Assembly: GCF_901709675.1 (NCBI RefSeq)
Contig: NC_051101.1
Coordinates: 12,048,501-12,112,500, forward strand
Length of the DNA stretch: 64,000 nucleotides
Direction of reading: 5' to 3'
DNA from: Syngnathus acus
Lineage: Eukaryota > Chordata > Actinopteri > Syngnathiformes > Syngnathidae
In this document: positions 10,653-23,321 of the stretch, piece by piece
How positions within the stretch are numbered: the stretch's first letter is position 1
Layout: each line of letters opens with the position of its first letter
The notes under the pieces: model-generated
What the model saw: only the letters and a program-made list of their open reading frames with translations
What the model was told of the DNA's origin: nothing
Database searches by the model: none
Position numbers and translations under genes: made by a program

Positions 10653-12350
10653 GCTGCGCAAAGACAGTTAGATCCAGATAGACAGACAGAAGGGAAGACC
10701 AAGAGGTGGGTAGAGATAACCATTACACTTCTTCGCTGGGTGGGAGTATCCATGTTGAACACTCCTGTTACGTTGGTTTCTCAGGAACATTTAAATGTTC
10801 CTGGGTCATTTTGACTCATTAAAAAAAAAAAAAAGTTTACTGTATATCTAGGCTTGCAAAATTAGGCTGAAATATGAATGCAAGTCAACCATCCATTTTA
10901 TCAGCTTCAGGTTTATTTTTGTTACTTCTCATAGTAGTTTTCCCAACTTTGAGAATTCTCCAAAATTTCCAACCCCAGTTGTAGCTCGCCATCAATAACT
11001 GATTAAGCTTATAAATATCTTTTGATTTAACTGTCGGTTTGACATAAGAGGAAGGTTAAATGGAGGTTTCCAGCATTGTGTGGAGCACGCCCCCAGATCT
11101 GTCAAAATTAAGATTACTAGATGATCCCCCCCCCGTAAAAAAATATAAAGCAGTGGAATTACCCATCACCTTCACTCAAACTGTCCCAAAGACTGTCGCT
11201 ACTCCGCTCAATTGCTAAGTGATTCATCTAGAAATATTTATTGAACACTAGGTTTTTATCATTTTCATTGCATTGATTTAAATCTACGCTTATTTGTGAG
11301 GACATCCGACTCTCCATGAGGGGCGTGATGGCGTCATTTTTCATAAATGCACATGTTGAATCCTGGTCTGGCGTTTTCAGATTCTCTGGGAGGGGGCGGG
11401 GTCCGGTTGTAAGGGGGGACACACACTGCCTTCTAGTGAGATAAATCAATGGACCCCCCCTTGGCTTTTTTATGTAAATACCGGAGCCTCTTTTACTGCT
11501 ATCTGTCTTAACTGGACCAGGGACTTTTTTTTTTTTTGCCTTGCAGAGGTCAATCCTCTCACTTGCTTCTCTTTCCTGCGGGAGGAATTTTTGTTTATTA
11601 TTCTTTTTAATTCAGGCAGACAGGTTGTTAGTGTGTGTGTGTCAGTAAGGGTTTGATTTAAAGTGCACACAAATCACCTGGTGTGTGCTGTGTGGCCTTC
11701 ACAGGTCTTTAAACTGGGTGGTGTAGGACAAAACTTTTTTTTTTTTAAGAAAAAGCAAACAATTATGTATATTGGACTGCATTCAATATGTACAAATAAA
11801 TCTGATTTGTAATAGTGTCTCTAATGTTCTTCTGACAACATTCGAAACAAAAAAAAAAACAGTTTGGTGTAATTCCATGAAATATCTTATGAGCGAGAAT
11901 ATTAATTTTGGAGCCAGACAATTCCAGTTCGTGTCTACCGCCAATTATATTACGCAATATATTTCACTGCACAAGAGGAGTCCACTTAAATTCAACCAAG
12001 CTCTTATCTCGTGGGTCAAATTGACCAGGTTTGAAAGAAGATTATTTTTTAATGAGGTCATTCACTGCTTTGTTCTTTTATATTCATTAACTGGAATCTA
12101 ACCATTTATTGCAATTGACAAATATATTCTTCAGGTGTGTTTTTCAATGGGGCAGGCATGGAAGATGCTCAACTTGTCTGAAATTCAAGCTTGTAATGAC
12201 AAACAGATGCCAGTAGATGGTAGCGTTTCATCCTGTTGGAATTGACTTCAGCACAGCTTTTGAGTAGAAGAAAAAGATTAGGTAAGAAATCCTGTCATCA
12301 CTTTTCATCGTGAACAAAAGCACATGTCACCTCTATAATCATTTTCATTT
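10653..12350. other. Rab11-like 3'UTR and convergent intergenic DNA
   Basis: This is the 3' flank of the Rab11-like gene, facing the 3' end of mex3a. It has homopolymers (for example A14 near 10820) and short near-palindromes of the GGGTCAAnTTGACCC type (around 10800 and 12013-12027). No coding exon is supported. Confidence 0.5.
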
Positions 12351-12431
12351 TGTTCTTTTTATTAGAAACATTTACAATACATCTTGTATCTTGGAAAAAT
12401 AACAAAGAACCAGAACTAACATGGAGCAGAT

Positions 12432-12433
<2 letters not shown>

Positions 12434-12462
<29 letters not shown>
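12434..12462. repeat. (TAA)n microsatellite
   Basis: About nine to ten consecutive TAA units are visible. It lies in the 3' flank of mex3a. Confidence 0.9.
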
Positions 12463-12463
<1 letters not shown>

Positions 12464-12811
12464 TAATCATAAAAATGTCTTCCAAAAAATGTAATTCACT
12501 CGGAAAAAAATGTGTGCTATAAGAAATAAACCTGCAATATCACATGCCTCGTCGAGGGCATGGCACACTGTAACAGAGTTCAAAGATTTTTTTTGTTGAA
12601 TTTTTCCATTTTTTTGTTTGTCATTTTTGTTCCCATCCATCAAAAAAAGTTGACGGTCAGCCACAGAGCGCCACACACACACACGAGCGTGAGGGGGTGG
12701 GGGGTGGGGCGACCCTCTTTTCACCGTTTACAGAGGAACCAGAAACTAACGCCAGCCCGATGATGCTGGCCCGTAAACTAACGCACTACCACCACTATTA
12801 GACCGGCATGA

Positions 12812-12830
12812 AACACACACACACACACAC
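12812..12830. repeat. (AC)n microsatellite
   Basis: Nine AC units in a row are visible, in the 3' flank of mex3a. Confidence 0.9.
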
Positions 12831-15800
12831 TAATTGTGCTGCAAATATTGGAAAACGCTACCAAGAGACAATCTGTCGGCCGTCTTCGGAGGAAGGTTGC
12901 AAGTTTTCACCTTTGGTCCCGTCACATGCAGCAGGAAATGTGTCAAGTTTTGACCAATAAATACATAAACTACAAGAACTTCAAGTTGATTTGCTGTGAG
13001 GTGAATACTCGCCACCCAAAAATATTAGAACAGTGAGGCTAATTCTTTGGATTTGAGATTGTAGCTTTTGAGTAAGCAATAAAAATTAGGCAGTGAATCT
13101 CAGTTTTCCTCACTTTTTGGTCAGAAACTGGTGTTTTTGATCATATCATTCCATATTAAGAAAAAGCGAGGAACAAAAATTCTGATCCTTATATTGTCAC
13201 AGAACACAATGAGTTAACTGAACAATAGTATTTATATTTAATTGTCACAATTTTTCCTAACTTATGGTCTTAAATAACAATAAGCAGGTCAAAAGTGAGT
13301 CTACATAAGATCAGTTATTTTTCATTCATTCATTTTCAGCAAAACTGAAAGAAGTGGCCTCACTGTTCCTACAATATCCGACGTGGGGACCGACCGGCAT
13401 CAAAACTCGCCACCTTTTGACCTCCGAAAACGCTCTCATCTATGAAAATCTAGTCTAAGTGACCACACGACATACTACATGCAAACTAGTACAGTAATGA
13501 ACTTGTTGTGTGTTATGTGTGCTATCTAGTTACAGTACAGAGATCTAAGAACATGGTGCGCCCTGTTAAACACCACCGGGGCCTCACTTTTGTTTTCGAG
13601 GGCCCACCAAATCCGCTAATAAAATCGGCCTTTGTCAAGCTGCTCTGTTGCTGTCGATCCAAAAAAACAATAAAAAAGACTTGGAGATGCCAAAATAAAA
13701 CGTTGTACGCAGTCAAGACCTAAACCTTGGTTTTGGATTTTGAATCACAGAGGAAATGTGTAATGCAGTCAGTAAGTCAGTACCATGGGCTTACAGTTGA
13801 AGGCATATGTGTGCATGGGGGGGAGCGGCAAGGGGGATTTACTAATGCAGGACATGAATAATAACAGTAATAATAATGATATAATCGAGGCACAAGATTG
13901 ATGCTCTGTGACTAAAATATCTCCAAATTCTTAAAAAATAGTTTATTCTGTCGTGGGCGCGGCACGAGTGTCGTCCGGCGTCCATAACCGTCATAAATAA
14001 AACTTTTTTCTTTTTTTTTTTTTTTTTACGTAGAAACTGACTTCCCCCCCATCTTGTTTAGAAATATATTAACTTCTTGTCATTTGAATTAAAAAACAAA
14101 AGGTCTTTTAAATAGGCTTGTTTTCTTAAATAACATCCAGATACTGACTTTTTTTTTTCCCCCTTACTCTCTGCGTTTCTAAGAAATAAAAACCAATGTT
14201 AGCAAAATAGATCTGACAAAACTGTAATGTTTTTTTCTTTCTGGTTTTAAGTTACTTTCTATAAATGTATGCGGAAGAACTCAAATATATTGAAAACTCG
14301 TCACAAATTCTTTCCCCAAAAAACAACAACAAAAACTTAAAGCTTGTAATAAAAACAAATTAAGGAGTGCATTAGGTTGAGTGTTTTCTTCGTACATTCA
14401 AATGCATTACTTGCTCGAGTTTCGTAAAAAGTTGGTTACAATTGCTTAAGTGCATCCATTGAGAATAAGGATTTCCTATCACTCCTTCAAAGGGATTCTA
14501 CATAAATGCATAAGTCCATTTCCATAGCAAGAAAAAACATCAACAGTTCCTATTTTGACTAAAACAGAAAAAAATCGTAATACGATATCGTAAAAAATAA
14601 TACTACGGAAAAATTAACGACTCCAATGTCGCCGCGAGTCATCTCCGCCCCTTTCAAGTCGCTCCTGTCTCAATCCAAAGTATTTCATACCGGCCGGTCC
14701 GAGCTGCACAAATGAAACTTACGCACGTTTCTTAACAAGTCTATTTTCGTGTATCGATTAAACTACGCTGCAATACTGTATACCATTTGGGAAAACCCCA
14801 CGTTCGCTTTGAGCTCGTAAAGCCTTTTTGTATGCGGATAACTCTTAGCTATACGGTACAATATCTTGCTAGCATGCAGTGGAAATTGCCAAAGTCAACT
14901 CTTAAAAATTGTCAGCCCCTATTTTGGGGATTATGACCCACACATGACCCGATTGTGGGGCTGTTCCAAACCTGATATGTTTTCACAGATTTGCTTTCAC
15001 AATATCACTTTTTATAACACTACTAAGTTGGCTCTGGTCGTACGTTGGTCTTTGGCTACATGTGACCGTAATACAAAGCAGAGGCGAAGTTTGGAAGCTA
15101 CGCTAAAAGCTAAGAGGCCCCCCATTAGTGCCATTAGCATTGTTAGCTTCCACTTTTGTCTTCTCAGTGCCGCTCAGAACTCCTGAAACGAGTGCTTAAT
15201 ATTCAACATATCACGCGAAAAAAAGACCCTGAAGAGCACAGTAATTATCCTGGTTTTTTTTTTTTTTTTTTAATTTTCATTTTTACTAATCAAAGAGCTG
15301 CGACGAGCTACCAAAACGCTAATATGCTAATAGTCAAAGTAGTCTGAATAGAATATTACTGTTTATTGCTTCATCTTAATGTACATAGAAACTTGTGTCT
15401 TCATTCAGGGGTTATTATTATTATCATTATTATTGTTATTACACATACAATTCATCGGAACTTTTACGTATTTGGGATTTATACAGTTGAGGCTTCATAA
15501 ATGATATCATAGTAGCGTCTGATAATTTATATACTACTAAGTTAATCCCTTGAAATAATATTTGTTAAACGTATGAATCTATCTCATATAGGCTATTGTT
15601 TAAGTCAAAAAGTGATGGGTAAAACGTATAATAATAATAATAATATTTGTTTTTTTTTCCCTGTGCTAAATTGGCGTAGTAATCCAAAAGCTTTGTGGAA
15701 GCAGGGCATCCAATGCGCAAATAAATGTGTATTTATTTACAAAGAGTCTTTCAATACTCTTATATAAAGAGGCGGCATCCCTCTCTCGTCGTGATAGCAA

Positions 15801-16559
15801 CAACAAATACAACATAAAACAAAAATGATAGGGAATCCTTATGTGCATTTCTTAAATTCTAGGAAATATTTCACCATCAGTGGTCGGTTTGGTATTCATC
15901 AGATGCGCAGTTTTTTTTTTCTTGGTAAATAAGGTGCTTAACTCTTCATATTTATATTGTGTTTTTAACCCAGCTGTTTGTTTCTCAGGAACAGCAATAA
16001 CGTTCTTGGGTCAATGTGACTCGTGACAAGTAATTGAGACAAAAGGATCAGAAACTAAACAAAAAAAATCATTAGCTGCATTACAAACATTTCCTAGCCA
16101 ATATGTGTCCGTTCATACCCAAAAATGACTTTTAATGTTGTTCTTTCGTGTTAAAATGGGTCAATTTGACCCGCGACATAACAGACGGGTTGAGAGTGTC
16201 ATTTCCTGAACCCCTTCCTAAGCCAAGTGTGATTCACATTCTTTAACTTGAAAAGTTGTTTTAAGGGGGTGGTGTAATGGAAGGCCAACATGTTAGCCTA
16301 AATGGCATTATTGGAATAAACAAAAAAATGTAACATTAAGGCATAAAACAAAAATACTAAGATTTTTTTTGTTGTTGACTGTGCAATTTCTCCATAGAAT
16401 GATACTCTGTATTTCTACTCTCTGTAGAATTGAAGGTACTTTTATTTTTAAGTGTTCCACATGCTTTGCTCTGTGTTTGGCTCTTAATAGGAGGACAGGG
16501 GGGGGGGGGGTCTCTTGAGGGGGGCTGGGACACAATTTTAAAAAGGCCAGATGACTCCT

Positions 16560-17229
16560 CTAGGGGTGGGAGAAAATATCGATATCGTGATACATCACAT
16601 CATTATCACAGTATCAGTAGACCAACATTTGGTATCGATACCCCGATACCTTAAAAACGGAATTGAAAACAGTTTAAAGGCTCAAGCCGAGGCGATACAG
16701 GTTTTCTAGTTATCAGCCGCGGTATCGATATTGCGATACAGTGTATCATCATCATCCAAGTATTGATACCTGATACCTTTAAAACAGTTTGATGGCTCAA
16801 GCTGAAGTGATATTGCAATACATTGCATCTTCTCAGTAACGATACACCGACATTGGCGATCGATACTCAATACCTTTAAAACAGTTTCAAGCCTCATGTT
16901 CTCTAGGCGTAGAAACATGTATTGATATCATGATACATTGCACCATTATCACAGTATGGATAAACCGACATTTGCTAGCAAGACTTCCACCCATCGAAGT
17001 ACTACCATGTAAATACGCCCCCTTGTGTTTGAAAGCAGCATAGACGGGCGAGCAATCGGACGAAGTTCTTCCGTCAATGCTATGACAGCAAAATTTGGAA
17101 GTTTTATTAGATAGCGTAATTATTGTGCTGTGAATATTATAATGTATCATAGCTATCAATACATGCTTTATCATATAATTGGGACAGTATTGTTCGGTAT
17201 AATATGGACTCTAACATTCCCACCCCTAG
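16560..17229. mobile_element. non-autonomous DNA transposon (hAT-like MITE) with 12-bp TIRs
   Basis: The left end CTAGGGGTGGGA (16560-16571) is the exact inverted match of the right end TCCCACCCCTAG (17218-17229). The TAGGG start fits the YARNG pattern of hAT ends. Between the ends are several diverged sub-repeats rich in 'atcgatatcgtgatac', 'catcattatcacagtat' and 'aaaacagtttaaaggctcaag' wording, at about 16577, 16719, 16807 and 16920. No transposase frame is present. I do not see an 8-bp target duplication (gactcctc versus gatggcgc), so the insertion is old or its outer edge is wrongly drawn. Confidence 0.65.
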
Positions 17230-18934
17230 ATGGCGCCCCCCCCAACCTAACAAAACACCCTCCTTCCCTTTTATTCAACAGCCCCCACCTTCTTACGTTA
17301 ACCCGTTGACCCCCCCCCCCCCCCCCTCCCCTTCTTGCTCGGGCTTGAGCATAATTTGATTCAGAGTGAGTGCTGGTTCAATGGGGCGTTTCCTCCGCTT
17401 TCCTGCCAATTACAATTGTCTGATTTCATTCAAGCTAGGGTGGGGAGTAGGGAGGCTGGGTGAGGAAGGGGGGGGGGGGTCTCCCATTGGCTGGGGGCCT
17501 CAGTGTCCATAGTGAAGGGGCAGCTGCTGGATCTCCCTTACAGTAGCCAGGGAGGGGTCGTCGGGTTGGCCTATTTGGATCTGTCACGTAAACCCTGTTT
17601 TGAATTTCACAGTTGGTGTGCGTGTGTTAGTGAGAGAGGGGGGCGGGGTTTAATAAGGGGGCTAAGCAGGGGGGGGGGGGGTCACGCTACACCTCATGTG
17701 ATAGGACCATTTTTTTTTAACATGGCCACATGTTTTTCATCAATGGTGCAGCTTACAAATCTTGTCTGTGGGGGGGTAGGATTCTCCGCTCCGATCTGCA
17801 CCTGGACCGGCCCATTTGCCTAATTATCGAAAGAGCGCCCGCCGGGCCCCGCTGTCCGAGCGTCCACACACAATAACGCTCCTCAATCCAAGGGAGGGTC
17901 ACACTGTAAGAGAAGGGGAACATGGGGCGGGGGTGACCAGATATCCACACACCTGCTCCAGCCAGACGCCAAATGTAAAAAAAAGAAAAAAAAAAAATCG
18001 TCTTATTTGCATGAGGTTTGCTCACATTGTCTAGTGACGAATGTAATAGTAATGACAAAGAGAAGGTGGCTTGGAGGGGGGGCGTTTGTCGAGGCCAACT
18101 GGTCCCGTTTCAAAGGCGGTTTTCCTTTTGGGGGGGGGGGTCCTGGGCAAATAAAATCAGGCCTATGAACTACGAGGGGAAGGCGAGCATCACTGAATCT
18201 TTTCCGCAGATTACAGCGAGCCTTGTGTAATCAATGCACCGCCCCGAATGAGATTCGCACATTTTGGGGGCCGATGCACTGAACAATGACACCGATAAAA
18301 TGGCAAATAATAATGTAATGCCCCCCCCCAAAACAAAAAATCTACGGAAGAATTGCTTTGACTAAAACCCTTTCACATTTTCTGTCAAAGCATAATAAAA
18401 TGATTCAAAAAGTCTGATTGACAACCCTCTTTTAGACCCGAGATGATTGTTTGGTGCGGTGTGAATTAAATCATCCTCCACCCATATAAACCCACTTCAT
18501 GGTAACGTGATAATACAAAACAAATTGGAGTAATAATAAAATGTTCACATTATGTCGGCCTACACTGTGATTCTGTGTTTAAGAACAACAGCAGCAGTCC
18601 CATCATAAAAAAAGAAAATACCAGAAAAAAAAATCAAAACCTGAAAAGGTACTATACTTCTCTTATAAACCAAACTTTTATAAAATATATATGCATATAT
18701 GTATATAAAAGAAAAACTGAAAAATATCTCTTATACTTTTTAGTAAAGCAAGCAGTGCCTTCTAAAATAGCTGCTTGATTGTTTTAAAATTTTTCTGAAA
18801 AATGAAAAATGTATCGCAATAATAGGAATAAGAATAATAACAACAACCGTAATAAGAGCAACTAATTAGCCGACCGACAAACGAGAGACCGAAAAAAATA
18901 AAAATAAACCACACAACTGGCTAAAAAGGGATCC

Positions 18935-21900
18935 TTAAGAGAATATTCGGATGGCCTGCGAAACCTGCGTGTGGCACACGGGACACTCGGGGTGGTTGAG
19001 CTCACAGATTCGGATAGCGCACTCCATGCAGAAGAGGTTGTGGCCGCACGGCACCAGGGCGGCCGTCACCTTGCTCTCAAAGCAGGTCATGCAGTCCCGC
19101 ACGGCCGGCGGCGAGTCCGGCACGGGGAGCCGCCCGGGAAAGCCGCCCTCCCCGGCCGAGGTGGGCTCGCTGTGGGCGCGGCGAGCCTGCGCGTGGGGCG
19201 ATGCCATGCCGCCGACGGACGAATTGGCCGGCGGTTCCGGGAGCCCCGGCGAGAGTCTAGTGAGGGGCAGCGGGAGCCCGCCGAAGCTTTTGGATCGCTG
19301 CTGGGCGTAGAAAGCCATCTGCTTGGGGTAGTCGGGGTCGCCCCAGCTCTGGGTGCCCTCCGAGCCGAAAAAGGAGCACGGCTTCTCTCCGGAGCTGGAG
19401 AAGTTGCCCTTATTGTAGATCCCCACACCGTCGCCGCTCCCTCCTCCCCCGAGGGCATCGGAGAAGTTCTGGCGGTAGCTGCTGGTCAGAGGTTTCCGCT
19501 GGCCCCCCTGGAGGCCCCACACTTGCTGGAGTCGACTCTCCAGGCCGCCGCCGCCGCTCCCGCTGCTCCCGGCCGGACTGCTTCCGCCGTTGGGGCCCAG
19601 GCAGTCGTTCTCGTTGTTGTGGTCGTGCAGGCCTCCCGTGCGGAAGGCGATGTGCGCCTCGATCTCCTCGCGGGCTCGCTCGGCGTTGCTCGGCGAGCCC
19701 GTGATCTCGAAAACGGGGTCACGGTCCCGGCTGGGGGTGACGATGTACGTGCAGGTCTGCTGCTGGATGCGCTTGATGGTGGAGCCTTTGGGGCCCACCA
19801 CCAGACCCACCACTCGGTACGGCACCCTCACCTGGATGGTGGTCTGGCCCGGGAGCGGGGTCGGCGGGGAGCCGCTGAAAGACACGCCCAGCTTGTTGCG
19901 CGACGCCCTGAGCATGGAGAAGTGCTCGGCAGCAGAGATGATCTCGCGGCGGGCCAGAGCCACGTCCTCCTTACGGCCGGTGATCAGGAACACGGGCTCC
20001 TCGCCTCGGACAGGGGTCTTGATGTAGGTGTTGGTCTTGGCCCGTAAGGCTTTTATCTTGCAACCTGCAGACACACAGACGGGTTACAAACTGCTTGTGG
20101 ATGTTCTCATTCATGCATCTGGACTAAGACAAGACTTAGAAGACATTTGGCCTATCATCTGAGAAGGCTTCATCAGTTCCAGCAACAGGATTTGGTTAGT
20201 GGTCTGTCCCAACTGAACCGTTAGTAGAACCATTTTTGACTGAGCAGTTCATGCTCCGCCGTGTGTGTGTTTGAAGATTTCCAATGAATGCCTCATCTAC
20301 GCTAAATTCCGTTAGCCCGTGTATGGCATTTCCTATGTTTTGTTAGCATTAAGCTAGAAGTGTTTCATTAGACACTGCCGTGGGTAGTCACTTTATAATA
20401 CAATGTTTAATTTGTTTTCCATCTGTTTTCCGGTAAACCTTCACACTGAGTGACAAATAAAAGGCAAGGCCTCTTATTTAGAAAAAAATGTGCAAGCAAG
20501 ACTGTTTTTCTCAGTAATTTTGTACAGAAGTCTCCCAACAAACACTTCCTTAACTACAGATGTGGTGGGCCTGAGGAACCAGAGCAGATCTATTTGCAGC
20601 ATCACCGTCATCCTTACAAGTTCTGACCTCTCCTTGAACTTGAGGCCACTCGCAACTTGCTTTTTTCGGCCTGGTTCATTTGCTCCTTTTTGGAGATATT
20701 CACACTTGTCGAGTTGCGGTGAGGCAAGCCGGATGTTTTTATGCATCCACTCAGCTGGCCATTGAGAAACAGAGGGAGCCAGCGCCCTGGATATTGACCA
20801 GTCGGTCCGGCCTTTCTTAAAGGAACCAGCTCTTTTTATATGCCAGAAGGGAAGGGACTTTTTTTTTTGTTTCATTCGAACCCGACATCGGCATACCCCC
20901 GTCGGCCGCACCGGTGGTTTAACGAGGCTAATAGACGTGGCGGTGTCGCGGAGGATCACCGAGCAACGCATTCCTCCACGCCGCCTTTTAATCAGTACAA
21001 ATGAGTGTCACAATTAGACAATTACAGAGGCAGAGATTAATCAAACACAACAAGAATTTAGTCACCCGAGATGCTTCATCTGTAATGGTGGGAAATGGGA
21101 AATATGCCAAAGGTAATACAGCAACATACTAGTAAAAAGGTTTGTAAAATTTGGGGAATTTTCATTTGGAAATTCTTTATGGGAAATATATTTAAATGGA
21201 GTTCAAACCAGGAATTTACAATGTTGAAAGTAGGGAATTTAAATATACAGTGGTTGGATCATTTATTTTAGCATAATTGACCAACCAATGAAAAAATCCA
21301 ATTCGTAATATTTCCAAAATTTACAGTCTTAAATGGCTGGAAACAGTTCTGGAAATTTTTCCACCCCTTTGCAACCCTTGTAAAGATTGAAAATATTTTG
21401 ATGACAATGACAAAATAACTGAAAACACTGTAATATGTGTGCCAGTCCAGTAGATGGCAATGTAACTAAACGCTTTGAGTACACTTGATTTGCATTTTAC
21501 TTCATTTACAATTTTGTAAATAAATTAGTAGTAAATATTCTGTGTAAAAATGTATGTTCCACCATTATGATTTTAGCTGTGGCAATGTTGATTATTTTTT
21601 GGGGTTGTAATATGCATGCCGGGCCACTAGTTGGCAATATAGAGAAACACAACACATAATTTTCTAAATAAACAGTAGAAAGGTTAGCAAAAATATTCCG
21701 CCTAAAACTGTACTAAACTTTTGATTTTCCCCCTCAATTACACCAAATTTATATGTTGACCCGTTTGTACTTGAAGAAATTTATCAAAATTTGTTCGTGA
21801 CGTGTTGCTACATTTGACAAAAAATCAATCTGCAAAAATGTACAAACAAGAAACTGATCAAAATGCTATTTTTTTTAATACCACCTTTTGGACAACCATG

Positions 21901-23321
21901 CAAAAGCAAAGGTCCTGAACAAAACAGGTCGTAGACATTTTTGGGGAATATTTTTAAGCTTTTTGTGCTATCGTACTTGAAGAAATTAATCAAACGATTG
22001 TCTAAAATTGCAGAAAACATCAGAATTCGATTTTAATGCTTATATTAATCACTTGTGTTTTGGACCAGTCATTATACATCCCTGAAAATTCAAACCTCAG
22101 AAATGTTCAGAAATGGACAAAAATGCTGACTGGAAATTTCAATTTGTGATGTGAATTGAACTTTTCCAAACACAAGATGGGGAAAAGGGTGAGGCAACGC
22201 TGGCTAACTGCCTGGCTGGCTCCCTTCTTTTGTCCTAATGTGTCAGTGGGCCACATGCACAAACAAGCCCCCCAAAACATCAGCCCCGCCAGAACCTGGC
22301 AGAATCCAGAGCTCCTTTCTCTACACTACCAGCCCCCCACGCCCCCCCAACCTTCACCCACTCAGTCACCCACCCTCCCCCCACCGCCCTCCTCACAACA
22401 GCACGTTGCCTTTTGAACAGTCTGGCGCGTCCCAGACGACAAAGGAAGCCAACGCTCCGGTGACATTGATGGCGTTGGATTGTGGAATCGTGCACCACAC
22501 TCGAGGCTTCACTACACGAGTGCTTAGAAAACAGATCAGATGATAGAATCATAAAAGGGTGGAAATATGGAGAATAATAATATTTAAAAAAAAAAAAAAA
22601 AAAAAAAGAGCTCCTGTGTGATGATGGAACTTGTAAGGCAGGCAGGAAAAGTGGGAGGCTGATGCCTCATGGAAAAGGAGGAATAAGGGGAGGGGGTACC
22701 AAAAAACACCACCACCACTCCCTTTTCTTTGTTAAAGGTAACATTGGAACAAGAAAAGTTTGCAAGGAAGGCATGCTTCTTTTTCATTATTTTTTTCTTT
22801 TCGGTTATGGAATTACCTTGCCTGCCCACTATCTCGGCCACATGCTCGGAGCTGGGCACTGGGACGCATTCGGTGATGTTGCAGCCGCGTCCTTTGGGCT
22901 CCCCGGACGAGCTCTCGTACAGGGCGCACAACTTGCTCTTGCCTTGGAGGATCGACGCGTCTCCTCCGCCTCCCATTCCACCGATTCCCCCAATTCCTCC
23001 TCCTCCTCCACTATTGTGGTGGTTGTTGTTGTTGTTGCTCCGGTCTTGCACTCCGCACGTCGGAGCTCCACCGCCGCCGCCGATAACAACACTACCTCCA
23101 CCACCACCTCCTCCACCACCTCCTCCTCCACCGTCCTCGCCCTCGCCGAGCCCCAGGAGCGACAGCTGGCCGAGCGCGACCCTCAGGGCGCGGGAGTCGT
23201 CCTCGTCGTCGTCGGGGGGACCCAGCAGACCCGCCTCGCCCCCGAAGCCGGAGCCGGCAAGATCGGCGCCGTAGCCCCCGTTTTTCTCCATGATCCCTGC
23301 GAGCACCAGCAGGCTCGGCAT
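18935..23321 (-). CDS. mex3a: MEX3A, KH-domain RNA-binding protein with RING finger
   Basis: Two coding exons, 22817-23321 and 18935-20064 on the minus strand, join in frame (phase 1) to 1635 nt, 544 aa; human MEX3A is about 520. The start [16 protein letters not shown] and the end QAIRIFS match MEX3 proteins. KH1 spans the junction with GRQG at 166-169. KH2 has GPKG at 259-262. The C3HC4 RING (about 493-532) begins CMTCFE and contains the CGHNLFC and CPVC blocks. The N-terminal part carries low-complexity Gly, Asn and His runs. MEX3 proteins bind MEX-recognition elements in mRNA 3'UTRs and can act as E3 ligases; MEX3A is linked to intestinal stem cells and represses CDX2. The gene is opposite in strand to its neighbours, as in mammals between RAB25 and LMNA. 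The 20065-22816 intron holds no other gene. Confidence 0.97.
20065..22816 (-). other. mex3a: mex3a intron 1
   Basis: A single 2.75-kb phase-1 intron with donor gtaatt and acceptor ctgcag on the minus strand. It is AT-rich around 21000-22050 and has a poly-A run of about 20 (22587-22607) and a C-rich block (22330-22395). Nothing else is recognisable. Confidence 0.75.

Larger units (their letters stand above)
12351..18934 (-). other. mex3a: probable mex3a 3'UTR and downstream flank
   Basis: This 6.6-kb AT-rich region follows the mex3a stop codon. MEX3A messages are known to have long 3'UTRs, so part of it is probably transcribed. Candidate minus-strand poly(A) signals (TTTATT on the plus strand) occur at 13942-13947 and about 12357-12362; which one is used cannot be decided. 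The region contains a (TAA)n tract (12434-12462), an (AC)n tract (12812-12830), a C-run (about 17310-17327) and the TIR-bounded repeat at 16560-17229. No other gene is seen. Confidence 0.45.

Noticed and set aside
18971-20047. 358-aa plus-strand open frame opposite mex3a exon 2
   Set aside because: It is the antisense of a GC-rich coding exon, has no recognisable domain, and the minus-strand frame is clearly MEX3A.
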